A stretch of 64,000 nucleotides of DNA from JAIEPX01 sp963725255 (GCA_963725255.1 CAVRXV010000005.1:1-64000); one strand, 5' to 3'; shown: positions 8,618 to 18,129, numbered from the stretch's first letter. The notes: generated by a model from the sequence alone, not told the origin. Numbers and translations are program-made.

Positions 8618-9377
8618 TTTGAACACCTTCTTTTTTGGCAATGAAAATACCAATTTGGTAAGTTAGCGTAATATTTTCTTTTTTAACAAAAAAGTCTTTG
8701 GTTCTTTTACTAAGATGCTTTATCCGATTTACACCGACTTGATCTAATATACAATTCGCCCCAACTCCTTTTATAGACTTTAACGCGTCAAAATGCGTAT
8801 CGAAAACTTGAACAAATTTGAGATGATGGCACTGGATAGATTGTAAGTTTAAATTATTCAACATTGTTTTTACCTCCTTTCCAGAATGGTGTGCATTTCT
8901 ACACCACTGATTAAGTTCTACAAAGGTTCCATCAAGGGGCATAGAAAATATTAATATCCCATTTTCTCTGAGAGTCGAAACAAACAAAGAGAGCGTTTTA
9001 TTAATATTCAAAGACCATTGTAGCCCCATATTACAAAAAATTAAATCTACAGTGTTTTCAGGTAATAATCTTTCATCAAAATCGCCGATGATAAAATCGA
9101 TACTTCTTGGCTCTAGTTTCTGTCTTGCGATATCCACTAAACTCTCTGAGATATCAATAGCAAACATTTTTTGATATGCAATTTTCTCCGCCAGAGATAA
9201 GGTACTATTCCCCGTACCACAAGCAAAATCAGCTACCACCTGGAAGTCCGTGTTACTTTGTCCTAACATCTCAATAGTTTTTCCACAGATCTTCTTCTGC
9301 ACACAATCATGATAATCATATGTTTTAGATGCTTTATTAAAAGCTTGCCTGATACGATCTTTAATAAAATTCGTCAT
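8610..9377 (-). CDS. bioC: Malonyl-ACP O-methyltransferase
   Basis: A 255-residue SAM-dependent methyltransferase. Motif I is VADFACGTGNSTLSLAEK (near residue 48) and the following acidic residue is in FAIDIS. BioC methylates the free carboxyl of malonyl-ACP so that the fatty acid machinery can build pimeloyl-ACP. The gene overlaps bioF by 4 bp (ATGA) and bioD by 8 bp, showing translational coupling. The esterase that removes the methyl group (BioH or an equivalent) is not in this window and must lie elsewhere. Confidence 0.9.
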   Translation of the reverse strand: MTNFIKDRIRQAFNKASKTYDYHDCVQKKICGKTIEMLGQSNTDFQVVADFACGTGNSTLSLAEKIAYQKMFAIDISESLVDIARQKLEPRSIDFIIGDFDERLLPENTVDLIFCNMGLQWSLNINKTLSLFVSTLRENGILIFSMPLDGTFVELNQWCRNAHHSGKEVKTMLNNLNLQSIQCHHLKFVQVFDTHFDALKSIKGVGANCILDQVGVNRIKHLSKRTKDFFVKKENITLTYQIGIFIAKKEGVQNG

Positions 9378-10525
9378 AAAATGGATTCGCAGAGTCTATC
9401 TATTAAACGAACGATGTCTGACTCCTGATGCAAACAATTGAGCGAAACTCGAATACACGCTTGATTATCAGGAACTGTAGGAGGGCGTATGCATGAAACA
9501 AAAAAACCTTTACCCAACATAAACTTTTGAAGTTCCAACGTTTTGATATTATCACCTACGACGATTGATTTAATGGGGGTTTTATCTATCGACGAAAGAG
9601 TCAGTCCTTTAGAAAGTGCTTTGTTAATAAAAAATTTCGTTAATTCCAAAAGTTTTTCACGTCGCCATACTTCATCGTCAATAATACTTAATGTCTTCAA
9701 TAAAGCACGTGCAATGGCTGGTGGTAGAGCCGTGGTGTAACGATAGGAGCGCGCAAACTGCAATATAGTCTCAATCACGTCTTTCCTGCCCGCGACTATC
9801 GCTCCCATCGCATTAAAGGCTTTTCCTAAGGGCGCTATTAAGCAATCTATTTTATTAAGATTAATATCTGCATATTCACAAATTCCTTTGCCTCTCTTTC
9901 CTAATACCCCAATGCCATGTGCATCATCTACAACTACTATTGATTGATGATCATTTGCCAGTGCAATAATTTCTGATATGGGCGAAATACTACCTTTCAT
10001 GCTGAAAACGCTTTCAGTTATAATTAAATCTGGATTTTTTAATTTTGCCAATCGTTCTAAATCGACTAATGAATTATGTTGATAACGAAAATGCTTGGCT
10101 TTTGATAACTGTATCCCATCTATTATTGATGCATGGCAAGATTTATCTGATAGAATAATAGTTTGTCTATCAGCCAATGCTGTTATCGTTCCTATATTTG
10201 CCAGATATCCTGAACTGAATAATATTGCTTTTTCAACTCCTAACCAATTAGCAAATTCTATTTCAAATTCTTGCTGTGCTGAACAATACCCTGAAACAAG
10301 AGCTGAGGCTCCACTGCCCAACCCATACTCATTTATTCCTTTTGAATACGCCTCGATAATTTGGGGATTTTTTGATAATCCTAAGTAATCATTGCTGCAA
10401 AAATTGATCACTGATTTATCCTCTACGATCACAGCATTTCTATCTGATTTTGTAATTAAATGTCTTGTTCTTAATTGAGCATTTTCTTTCCATCGCTCAA
10501 GCTTCAGTTTATTTCTAGCCAGCAT
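9374..10525 (-). CDS. bioF: 8-amino-7-oxononanoate synthase
   Basis: A 383-residue PLP enzyme of the alpha-oxoamine synthase family that condenses pimeloyl-ACP with alanine. Recognisable features are NFCSNDYLGLS, GSGASALVSGY, VVDDAHGIGVLG and the PLP lysine in LIAPLGKAFNAMGA (near residue 236). Length is normal. It lies 5 bp downstream of bioB and overlaps bioC by 4 bp. The lysine context (APLGKAFN) is slightly unusual compared with the common TLGKA but keeps the lysine. Confidence 0.95.
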   Translation of the reverse strand: MLARNKLKLERWKENAQLRTRHLITKSDRNAVIVEDKSVINFCSNDYLGLSKNPQIIEAYSKGINEYGLGSGASALVSGYCSAQQEFEIEFANWLGVEKAILFSSGYLANIGTITALADRQTIILSDKSCHASIIDGIQLSKAKHFRYQHNSLVDLERLAKLKNPDLIITESVFSMKGSISPISEIIALANDHQSIVVVDDAHGIGVLGKRGKGICEYADINLNKIDCLIAPLGKAFNAMGAIVAGRKDVIETILQFARSYRYTTALPPAIARALLKTLSIIDDEVWRREKLLELTKFFINKALSKGLTLSSIDKTPIKSIVVGDNIKTLELQKFMLGKGFFVSCIRPPTVPDNQACIRVSLNCLHQESDIVRLIDRLCESIL

Positions 10526-10530
10526 AATAA

Positions 10531-11484
10531 CTATTCCATTCTGGACCGGGGCAATTCCATGCCTAGATTCTTCATCAAATCACAATCTTTATGGTAACTG
10601 GGATTCGGTGCGGTCAATAATACATCGCCTATAAATATCGAATTCGCTCCGGACATAAAGCACCAGGCCTGAAACTCATCACTCATACTTTCTCGACCCG
10701 CAGATAAGCGAATCATAGATTGTGGAAACAGGATTCGTGTTACAGCGATCGTTTTAATAAAATCAAAATTACCTATGTTGTTATTATTTTCTAGTGGAGT
10801 TCCCTTTATAGGTATTAACTTATTAATCGGTATACTTTTTGGCGCTTCAGAAAAACTTTTTAATTGTAATAACATTTCAATTCGGTCTTCTCTAGTCTCT
10901 CCTAACCCTAATATTCCTCCACAACACACATTAATCCCAGCATTAATGACATGTTTTATAGTATCTAATCGATCTTGATAGGTTCTCGTGGTAATAATTG
11001 AAGGGTAAAATTTCTCAGATGTGTCTAAATTATGATTGTAAAAATCTAAACCTACCGATTTCAACTCATTGGCTTGCGATTCATTCAACAAGCCTAATGT
11101 AACACAGGTTTCTAATTCTAGAGATTTAACGTCTTGAATTATTTGTAAAACTTGTTGAAATCCTTTTTTTGGAGGACTTCTCCAAGCAGCCCCCATGCAA
11201 AATCGTTTAGCTCCATTTTTTTTAGCTTGTTTTGCTTGTTCAATAATGGCATCCCGGTCGAGCAATTTTTCTCGTTTTAAGCCTGTTTTATAATGCACAC
11301 TTTGAGGACAGTAAGTACAATCTTCGGGGCATCCGCCTGTTTTAATATTCGATAACGTGCAATATTCCATATTTTGAGGATTAAAATATTCTTTATGTAC
11401 TGAATAAGCCTTGTGCACCAATTCAAAAACTGGCATGTCAAATAAATCCTGTACTGAGCTTTTATCCCAATTGTTCACACTCAT
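10531..11484 (-). CDS. bioB: Biotin synthase, radical SAM
   Basis: A 317-residue radical-SAM enzyme that inserts sulfur into dethiobiotin. The 4Fe-4S motif is in GGCPEDCTYCPQS (Cys52, Cys56, Cys59); FCMGAAWRSPP, the YNHNLDTS segment and the IRLSAGR segment that helps hold the second cluster are present. First gene of the minus-strand bioBFCD operon, divergent from bioA with 84 bp between the two start codons. AGGAAAA precedes the ATG. Expected to be repressed by biotinyl-AMP-bound BirA through the operator in the intergenic region. Confidence 0.96.
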   Translation of the reverse strand: MSVNNWDKSSVQDLFDMPVFELVHKAYSVHKEYFNPQNMEYCTLSNIKTGGCPEDCTYCPQSVHYKTGLKREKLLDRDAIIEQAKQAKKNGAKRFCMGAAWRSPPKKGFQQVLQIIQDVKSLELETCVTLGLLNESQANELKSVGLDFYNHNLDTSEKFYPSIITTRTYQDRLDTIKHVINAGINVCCGGILGLGETREDRIEMLLQLKSFSEAPKSIPINKLIPIKGTPLENNNNIGNFDFIKTIAVTRILFPQSMIRLSAGRESMSDEFQAWCFMSGANSIFIGDVLLTAPNPSYHKDCDLMKNLGMELPRSRME

Positions 11485-11514
11485 TTGTTTTTCCTAATTT
11501 GTTGCACTGAAGGC

Positions 11515-11543
11515 ATCGTATATGCTAATCTCTTTTTAGTCAA
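11515..11543 (-). promoter_or_regulatory. Sigma-70 promoter of the bioBFCD operon
   Basis: Read on the minus strand: TTGACT (complement of 11538-11543), a 17-bp spacer, then TACGAT (complement of 11515-11520). The -35 hexamer lies inside the left arm of the BirA-type operator, so repressor binding would exclude RNA polymerase directly. Hexamers and spacing are read from sequence; promoter activity is inferred. Confidence 0.65.
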
Positions 11544-11567
11544 CCAAGAAATTACATGGGGTTTACT
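11538..11567. promoter_or_regulatory. BirA-type biotin operator between bioB and bioA
   Basis: AGTCAACC (11538-11545), 14 bp, GGTTTACT (11560-11567): an inverted repeat matching in 7 of 8 positions and close to the E. coli bio operator arms TTGTAAACC / GGTTTACAA. It overlaps the -35 of the bioB promoter and ends just before the bioA ATG, covering its GGGG ribosome site. This arrangement gives one operator controlling both divergent transcripts, as known in enterobacteria. Confidence 0.75.
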
Positions 11568-11568
11568 G

Positions 11569-12885
11569 ATGAACGACCAAGATATACGCATTCATGATGC
11601 TCAATTTGTTTGGCACCCCTGTTCTCAAATGAAAGACTATGAGCTTTTTAAGCCGTTAGTGATAGCTAGTGCCAATGGAAGTTATTTAGAATTATCCGAT
11701 GGTAAAAAAATCATTGATGCAATTTCTAGTTGGTGGTGCAAATCGCTTGGTCATAATCATCCAGCGCTCAAACAAGCACTACTTCATCAACTTGAGCGAT
11801 TTGAACATGTTATATTTGCAAATACCACTAACCATCTCATCACTCGATTATCCGAAAAATTAGCTCAATTAATGCCGCACCTTAGTAAAGTATTTTACGC
11901 AAGTGATGGCTCATCTGCTGTAGAAATTGCACTCAAAATGAGTCTGCATGCCCGAGTTAATGAAGGTAATTTCAAAAGAACGCGGTTTCTTGCATTAAAA
12001 AATGCTTATCATGGCGAAACACTAGCCGCTTTGAGCGTCAGTGATCTGGGAATTTATCGCACCCCCTATGAATCAGCTTTATTTAAAACTCCTTTTATAG
12101 AAGTACCCTATGTTGCAAACACGGATGATCCCGTTTGGAATGATGCTCGCAGCTTTTGGATTGAAGCGGAAAAAAATTTAGAACATTATTGTGATACTGC
12201 AACTGCGTTGATCATAGAACCTATTGTTCAAGGTGCAGCGGGTATGAAAATTATCAGCAAAGATTTTTTAGAAAGGCTAGCTGACTGGGCTAAAGCTCAC
12301 GATATTCATATTATTGCCGATGAAATAATGACGGGCATAGGACGTACAGGAAAAATGCTCGCTTGCGAACATACCAATATTCAACCTGATTTTGTATGTG
12401 TTTCTAAAGGTCTTACATCAGGATGGTTGCCACTGAGTGCAGTAATCACAACGGATACAATTTATAACTATTTTTACGACGATTATGAAACAGGAAAAGC
12501 ATTTTTACACTCACATACATATTCAGGTAATGCGCTCGCTGCAAGTGTCGCACTGGCAACCTTAGAAGTAATAGAAGAACAAGCCCTTTGTGAGCGTGCA
12601 AATCATTTACAAAAAATCATGATGAAGCATTTACAAGATATCGCTGATCAAACAGGTAAACTAACAAATCTTCGTGGTATCGGTGCTATTGTAGCCGCTG
12701 ATTTAATTGAACAACCAAACATCCCAAGGCACGGATACAAAATATTTCAAGAGGCTATAAAACGAGGCGCTTTATTGCGTCCCTTAGGAAACACGCTCTA
12801 CTGGTTTCCACCACTCAATATTGAAGACACTATTTTACACGAATTAAAAGCAATCACACTCGAAGCGATTCAATCTATAAATTAA
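11569..12885 (+). CDS. bioA: Adenosylmethionine-8-amino-7-oxononanoate aminotransferase
   Basis: A class III PLP aminotransferase of 438 residues from the ATG at 11569 that converts KAPA to DAPA using SAM as amino donor. Family landmarks are FVWHPCSQMKDY near the N-terminus, SSWWCKSLGHNHP, YHGETLAALSV, ADEIMTGIGRTGKM and the PLP lysine in CVSKGLTSGWLP. A frame 28 codons longer exists, but it would cross the BirA-type operator and the ribosome site GGGG lies seven bases before 11569. Divergent from bioB and regulated with it. Its 3' end is 6 bp from the convergent exported-protein gene. Confidence 0.95.
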   Translation: MNDQDIRIHDAQFVWHPCSQMKDYELFKPLVIASANGSYLELSDGKKIIDAISSWWCKSLGHNHPALKQALLHQLERFEHVIFANTTNHLITRLSEKLAQLMPHLSKVFYASDGSSAVEIALKMSLHARVNEGNFKRTRFLALKNAYHGETLAALSVSDLGIYRTPYESALFKTPFIEVPYVANTDDPVWNDARSFWIEAEKNLEHYCDTATALIIEPIVQGAAGMKIISKDFLERLADWAKAHDIHIIADEIMTGIGRTGKMLACEHTNIQPDFVCVSKGLTSGWLPLSAVITTDTIYNYFYDDYETGKAFLHSHTYSGNALAASVALATLEVIEEQALCERANHLQKIMMKHLQDIADQTGKLTNLRGIGAIVAADLIEQPNIPRHGYKIFQEAIKRGALLRPLGNTLYWFPPLNIEDTILHELKAITLEAIQSIN

Positions 12886-12891
12886 TATTCG

Positions 12892-13674
12892 CTATCTGTC
12901 ATCAATCCATTGATCGCAATTTTGATTCCCCCAATCATTCGCCTCATAACTCGTATCAAACTCAATAAACTTATCAGCTCCGTATTCAGGACAAACATAT
13001 TCAGGTCGATAGGCGCTATGATATTGATACGTATCATATTCAGGTGAAGTACTATACCAACCAGTCCTATACGGACAAGAGATATAGTCACTATTTTCGT
13101 CAGGTTGCTCCACTGAATAACAAATAAAAAACCGATTTGGATAAACGCCAGCGGAATATGCGCTATACGGAATCGATAAATAAGGATAACCGTAAAAAGG
13201 ATAAAAAGTAGAACCAATCCAATTACCATTATTATAATAGTTATTGTAATAATTGCTATCTTGTCTATAACCATAGCGATCATGATCCACTCGTAAAAAA
13301 TTTCTATGATACTGTTGAGTAGATCGCGTTATTGTAGGTTGAACATTTCTTTGGAACTGTTGTGCCACTGGTTCGCGACGATCACGAACTCGAGTCACTT
13401 CAGCTCTTGGAAATTCAGTACCTTGAGGTCTGACTGACTGACGAAATTCTTGTACCTGCTGCACAACAGGTTGATGACTTTCTCGAACAACAGACGGTGC
13501 AACAACGCGTTGATTTCTTTGAATTTGCGGAGCTGCAACAGGCTGATTTCGTTGAACTTGACCTCTCTGTCCACCATGTTGCTCACCGTGTTGATCGCGC
13601 TGATCGCGCTCATCAGCATAAGAATTCCCTATGATCACTACCCCTGCGATCAATGCTGCGGTAAATAATCTCAT
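12892..13674 (-). CDS. Exported Gln/Arg- and Tyr-rich protein of unknown function
   Basis: A 260-residue protein with a clear Sec signal peptide (MRLFTAALIAGVVIIGNSYA, cleavage probably after residue 20). The mature N-terminal half is low complexity, rich in Gln, Arg and Val with repeated QRNQ/VQQ units. The second half has a Tyr/Asn-rich stretch (YRQDSNYYNNYYNN) and a C-terminal part with four scattered cysteines that may form disulfides. I do not recognise a family. Periplasmic or surface location is inferred from the signal peptide. It is convergent with bioA. A 133-codon frame in the same place is a shadow. Confidence 0.7.
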   Translation of the reverse strand: MRLFTAALIAGVVIIGNSYADERDQRDQHGEQHGGQRGQVQRNQPVAAPQIQRNQRVVAPSVVRESHQPVVQQVQEFRQSVRPQGTEFPRAEVTRVRDRREPVAQQFQRNVQPTITRSTQQYHRNFLRVDHDRYGYRQDSNYYNNYYNNGNWIGSTFYPFYGYPYLSIPYSAYSAGVYPNRFFICYSVEQPDENSDYISCPYRTGWYSTSPEYDTYQYHSAYRPEYVCPEYGADKFIEFDTSYEANDWGNQNCDQWIDDR

Positions 13675-13811
13675 GATAGCTTGCCTCCGTATTAGTTAAT
13701 CTATCAGTCCTGCTATAAATAATTATAGTATACAAAATAGATCTCTGCTCAGGATCCTTTACCCAACCGGGAGAAGACCTAAAATAGGGGTATGCCGCGG
13801 ATTTGAGACAA

Positions 13812-14582
13812 TTATGAAGATTGTTTATTATTTTTGATCAATTGTATCAGTTTAAGGCGGGCCTCTTCTTTAGCTCTTCTCCCACCCCAAGAATCCATTT
13901 TTTTACTATCCTCTATATAATGCGCAAAAATAATTTTACGATTACCTTTTTCTATCCAACCCACAAACCATCCAGATTGAGTATCTTTGCTGCCGGTTTT
14001 ACCATATAGCTTCCATCCATCATCCAAATTGTCTACAAACATAATTTGCTTTGTAAGCGCCTGTGCTTTTTTTGAAACAGGTAATTTGCTTTCTGACAAC
14101 TTTTTCAAAAATTGAACTTGTTCTTCAGGAGAAATTTCCAACGAACTTACTAGCCAAGCATTAGTTAGGCCATTATTTTTACCTTTATCACCCGAAGCAT
14201 CTTGATTGCCATAATTAAATTTTTCTAAATAATTATGAAACTCTTTCATCCCCAGTTTTTGAGTGACTTCCTGAGAATACCAGACGCAACTATTTTTCAT
14301 CCAGCTTGCAGGAGTTTGTGATTGTTTACACGCCTCCACAACGGTAGACATGCCTTTTTTATAGGGGTAAACCGGAGACAATTCATTTTGCAAAATACCG
14401 CTATCATATCCCATCAAGCCAATGGCCACTTTAAAAGTTGAACACGGTGACTGACGTACCTGACAATGACCGACTTGTTGTATAATATGATTATTTTCTG
14501 TCGCCAAAAAACATTTTGTTTCTGCGAGTGCCACACCACCTGATATACCCAGAAGGCTTAAAAATAAAATAGCTTTTTTCAT
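13812..14582 (-). CDS. Class D (OXA-type) beta-lactamase
   Basis: A 256-residue serine beta-lactamase. Signal peptide at residues 1-20 (ends VALA/E). Catalytic motif STFK with Ser48 and Lys51, then SCV (98-100), YGN (124-126) and KTG (195-197) followed by SGWFVGW: the complete class D set in the right order and spacing. Class D enzymes use a carbamylated lysine to hydrolyse penicillins and some other beta-lactams in the periplasm. It is most reminiscent of the chromosomal Legionella LoxA/OXA-29 group, which is memory-based. It stands alone, with no mobile element next to it, so it is probably resident rather than newly acquired. Confidence 0.92.
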   Translation of the reverse strand: MKKAILFLSLLGISGGVALAETKCFLATENNHIIQQVGHCQVRQSPCSTFKVAIGLMGYDSGILQNELSPVYPYKKGMSTVVEACKQSQTPASWMKNSCVWYSQEVTQKLGMKEFHNYLEKFNYGNQDASGDKGKNNGLTNAWLVSSLEISPEEQVQFLKKLSESKLPVSKKAQALTKQIMFVDNLDDGWKLYGKTGSKDTQSGWFVGWIEKGNRKIIFAHYIEDSKKMDSWGGRRAKEEARLKLIQLIKNNKQSS

Positions 14583-14702
14583 AGTATCCTCTATAGATTA
14601 TCGCTTGAATATAGCGCCGAATTATTCTGACTCAAGCATCTTATGAAGTCAACATCAAAATAAATATTATAAGAAAAAATCTGTATGATTGTATGAATAA
14701 AG

Positions 14703-17312
14703 TTACTTTTTTAAACCGCTGCTTGAAACTTTTGCCTCACCCACTTCCTTCTCAATTGATTTTAATAACGGCGCGTGATCATCTTCTCTCCATTGTCGAT
14801 CTTTTATCACATTAAATAAAAAATCCGTTTGGGCTTTTATTTCTTTGATTCTATGGCCATCTAAATTAGTATCGTGTCCTAGCTCTTCACTAATCCTTTC
14901 TATAGACTCAAGTGCTGCTGTTGCACCCATAATATCTTTCGGATCCATTTCAGGTTTCTCACTTTTATTTTTATCAGGTTCCTCCAATTTATTAGCACTC
15001 TCATCGATTAACATCTTTTTTACCCCCTCTAATGCCGGAATGAGCTTTTCAGCTTGACCTGGCTTATTAATTATACTCTTAAAAAAACTTAGCTGCGCAC
15101 CTACCTCTCTTCGTCTTCCCGAATTTATATTTGAATTTTCCGACATTACTCCCTCGATTTCTTTAATAAGCTTTGCCGCTTTTTCTTTAGGTGATTCCTC
15201 TGATTGTGCAACACTATCCTTGGAAGGTTTTTTGGGAGCAACCTCTAGAATAGATGGCTCAGAGAGTATTCCACCTAATTCTTGAGCAGGCTGTTCATTT
15301 CCCATTGATTCCTCTGATTTTTCAACCCTACTCTCGCGAGTTTCTTTTGCAACATCTTCTGGAATAGGCGGCTCAGAAAATTTTCCGCCTAATTCTTGCG
15401 CAGACTTTTCTTTTTCCACTGGCCTATCTTTATTAACTTCTTCCAATTCAATGGCTTCAGACATTCCCTTCATCTCCCATGTTTCTTCTTCTAGATCATC
15501 ATGAACTCCCACTGATGATGACTGACTTTCTTTCACTCGCTGAATCTGTTCTTTTGTTGAAATTCCAGCTGTAATTAATACATCATGAAGCCGATTATCT
15601 TTTTTTAACATCATACGTTCAATAGTACTAGGAGCCGCTAAAAAGTCTTCTCTAAAATTTCGACCCCCCATAATCCCCGATCTATTTTTCAAAAAATATT
15701 CAGCATGCTCAGGATGAGCAATCATATAAGTTGCAATATCTTCAAGCGGCATCTTGTTAACTTGCGCATTAGTATCAAAAAGTATCTTCAGAAAAGCGTC
15801 TACCGGACTCGTCGTTTTAAAAGGATCTCCACCACCTGCTTCTCTGAACATTAATCTTAAAAGCATTTGATTATCATCTGAATAAATACTCCTTAGCTCT
15901 CGTTGGACTTTAGAGAGGGGATCAAGTGAAAATCGTGATGAACTCCAATCCAACAAGCTATTTTTATCGCTAGGTGTAGCAAGAATCCATTTTTTTACAT
16001 CATCGTTTTTCGGGTTTTCACTGATGATCTTTAGCATTTCATTTTGCAATAAAACTGCATCTTTTGTTTTATTAGATAATAAATCAAAAGATAATTCTAC
16101 ATGCTGTTGAATATTAGTTAATTTCTCTACAGGATCTGAAAATTCAGTCAGAACGTCCGAAATAAATAGCTCTGTAGTTAGGTCTTGCAATTCTTTTCCA
16201 GAAGAATCCTTCCCGATCAGTCTTAATTCAAATTCATCTGCTTTTGAATTATCAATCCCATCTTTTGAAACAAAGCCCTGGGCAAGAGGTGAACGGAGAA
16301 TCCAATTTTTTACCCCTTCGTCATTTTGGTTGTCTCCTATTATCTTCAGCATTTCATTTTGCAATAAAATTAACCCTTCAGGATCTTTAGATAATGAATC
16401 AATACGCATCTTTATTTCATCTTGAATAAACATCAATTTATCAATAGGATTTTCAAGTTCGGGCAGAATCTCTGAAATAATCTTCTCTGGAGTTAAACGT
16501 TGTGATTTTTGTCCCGAAGAAGTCAACAATGATTCGATTTCAGCAATATCAATCCCTTCTTCAATAATATTGCTCTTGGCAAGGTTGTCTTTTGAAAAAT
16601 ATTCTTTAACCAAGCTGGCATATTTTATACCTTCTCTCAGATCAAGAAGATATAAAAATATCGGATCATCACTGCCTATTAAGCCCTGAGGATGTGCCTT
16701 GGCTAATAACGTATCAAACATATTCGGTGGAATTTCCTGATCATACAGCACCGCTGCCAATGTCACGGCCGAATCATTCCTTGTAAATCCCAAAAGTTCG
16801 ATTTGGGCAATGATTGTTCTCAAATCTGCTAACGCCCCAGCATAGTTTCCATCTTTATATTTAAATAGCATGGCTTCAACATCCGATTTTATTCTATTTA
16901 GACTATCACTGACCTGAATATCCTTTTTTTCTGACAACGCAAGTTTATGAAACGCATTAGCGAGGTATATCAAAATAATCGGGTCGTGTTCGTTTTTCTT
17001 GTTATCCTCTAATAATTTCTTAACAGCACCACTGACACTTCCATTCTTTATCTTTTCAACTTTCGCCAAATAATTTGGTAAGCGTCCCTTTAAATGAAGA
17101 TCAACTTCACCTAGAAACGACTTTAAAGTTTCCTTAGCTGATTCATTATCCAAATTCTCGCGGACTTTTTTTAAACTTTCTTTGAAATTTCGATAATTCG
17201 TATCTAATGGGATAATGCCTTGTTTAGCTGCCCACTCCCAGGTTCTGAGACGCCTGTTGGCCATGTACCACAGTTCTTCTAGATCTCCAGACCATTGTCT
17301 ACGCTGTTTCAT
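14703..17312 (-). CDS. Large orphan protein with internal duplication, effector candidate
   Basis: An 869-residue soluble protein; no family recognised. The N-terminal part is helical with no membrane segment. Residues about 272-355 and 375-455 are two copies of a unit sharing 'DKLM/EKLTNIQ', 'LLQNEMLKII' and 'VK(N/K)WIL', a tandem internal duplication. Residues about 610-760 are rich in Glu, Ser, Lys and Pro and carry a second repeat (AQELGG.(F/L)SEP, twice). A C-terminal helical repeat follows (GRRREVGAQLSFF and GHRIKEIKAQTDFLF). Size, orphan status and a Glu-rich tail are features shared by many Dot/Icm effectors; that role is inference. Confidence 0.6.
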   Translation of the reverse strand: MKQRRQWSGDLEELWYMANRRLRTWEWAAKQGIIPLDTNYRNFKESLKKVRENLDNESAKETLKSFLGEVDLHLKGRLPNYLAKVEKIKNGSVSGAVKKLLEDNKKNEHDPIILIYLANAFHKLALSEKKDIQVSDSLNRIKSDVEAMLFKYKDGNYAGALADLRTIIAQIELLGFTRNDSAVTLAAVLYDQEIPPNMFDTLLAKAHPQGLIGSDDPIFLYLLDLREGIKYASLVKEYFSKDNLAKSNIIEEGIDIAEIESLLTSSGQKSQRLTPEKIISEILPELENPIDKLMFIQDEIKMRIDSLSKDPEGLILLQNEMLKIIGDNQNDEGVKNWILRSPLAQGFVSKDGIDNSKADEFELRLIGKDSSGKELQDLTTELFISDVLTEFSDPVEKLTNIQQHVELSFDLLSNKTKDAVLLQNEMLKIISENPKNDDVKKWILATPSDKNSLLDWSSSRFSLDPLSKVQRELRSIYSDDNQMLLRLMFREAGGGDPFKTTSPVDAFLKILFDTNAQVNKMPLEDIATYMIAHPEHAEYFLKNRSGIMGGRNFREDFLAAPSTIERMMLKKDNRLHDVLITAGISTKEQIQRVKESQSSSVGVHDDLEEETWEMKGMSEAIELEEVNKDRPVEKEKSAQELGGKFSEPPIPEDVAKETRESRVEKSEESMGNEQPAQELGGILSEPSILEVAPKKPSKDSVAQSEESPKEKAAKLIKEIEGVMSENSNINSGRRREVGAQLSFFKSIINKPGQAEKLIPALEGVKKMLIDESANKLEEPDKNKSEKPEMDPKDIMGATAALESIERISEELGHDTNLDGHRIKEIKAQTDFLFNVIKDRQWREDDHAPLLKSIEKEVGEAKVSSSGLKK

Positions 17313-17394
17313 ACGCTACCTCCATACATACATACCTTCACTACTTCAAGTATAGACTATAGTTCCATTTTTGCCTGTTGGGGGGGGGGATGGG

Positions 17395-17548
17395 GATGGT
17401 GTCAGATCTAAGATCAATACTTGGGCTTGTTCAGTATGTCTTATCTGGAGTATGTGAATGTATTGATCTTAGATCTGACACCATCCTTTGACACCATCCT
17501 TAGTATATAATGATCAGTGAAAGTATTGATCTTAGATCTGACACCATT
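17395..17548. repeat. Palindromic repeat element with extra half-copy
   Basis: Two 26-bp perfectly inverted arms (17395-17420 and 17460-17485) with a 39-bp loop; each arm contains the palindrome AGATCT and the outer sequence GGTGTCAGATCTAAGATC. A third, same-orientation copy of the right arm lies at 17524-17548 and a scrap (TGACACCATCCTT) at 17488-17500. GGTGTCAG-type arms resemble REP-like elements mobilised by RAYT transposases; none is in the window. The element occupies the upstream region of the thioredoxin-like gene and would form a strong hairpin in RNA. Confidence 0.8.
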
Positions 17549-17574
17549 CTATTCACCTGCTATCGGAGAACACT

Positions 17575-18129
17575 ATGTCATTAACACCCTCAAACATGAT
17601 GCCTTTAGGCACCACAGCCCCCAGTTTTACTTTACTTGATACTGTATCTGGAAAAACTTTATCCTTAGATTCGTTGAAATCGGACAAAGGGACTGTGGTA
17701 ATGTTTATCTGTAACCACTGCCCTTATGTACAACATGTTATTTCTAAAGTGATTGAAGTCGCAAAAAATTATCAAACAAAAGGCATCGCTTTTATTGCAA
17801 TCAGCTCTAATGACGTTGAAAATTTTCCTGCTGATTCACCTAACAAAATGAAAGAAAATGCAATCACTCATGGTTTTACATTTCCGTATTTATATGATGA
17901 AAATCAAGACGTGGCCAAATCCTACAATGCTGCATGCACTCCAGACTTTTACGTGTTTGATAAAAAATTGGCATGCGTATATCGCGGACGATTTGATGAT
18001 GCAACACCTGGCAATAAATCCCCAGTCACAGGAAAAGATTTAATAGCAGCACTAGATCATTTACTATCTGATACGCCCGTTAATTCTGATCAAATACCTT
18101 CGATCGGCTGCAACATTAAGTGGAAGTAA
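17575..18129 (+). CDS. Thioredoxin-fold (AhpC/TSA-like) redox protein
   Basis: A 184-residue cytoplasmic protein of the peroxiredoxin/thioredoxin superfamily. It begins PLGTTAPSFTLLDTVSGK, typical of AhpC/TSA proteins, and has the redox motif CNHCPYV (Cys46, Cys49), then FIAISSNDVENFPADSP and a cis-Pro region ACTPDFYVFD. This combination matches the small 'thioredoxin family protein' group with a CxHC motif; whether it is a peroxidase or a disulfide reductase is not known. No signal peptide. RBS GGAG precedes the ATG at 17575. Its promoter region is filled with the palindromic repeat. Confidence 0.85.
   Translation: MSLTPSNMMPLGTTAPSFTLLDTVSGKTLSLDSLKSDKGTVVMFICNHCPYVQHVISKVIEVAKNYQTKGIAFIAISSNDVENFPADSPNKMKENAITHGFTFPYLYDENQDVAKSYNAACTPDFYVFDKKLACVYRGRFDDATPGNKSPVTGKDLIAALDHLLSDTPVNSDQIPSIGCNIKWK

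Noticed and set aside
12882..13283. 133-codon frame on the minus strand, very Ile/Val-rich
   Set aside because: Shadow of the exported protein at 12892-13674, which has a signal peptide and ribosome site.
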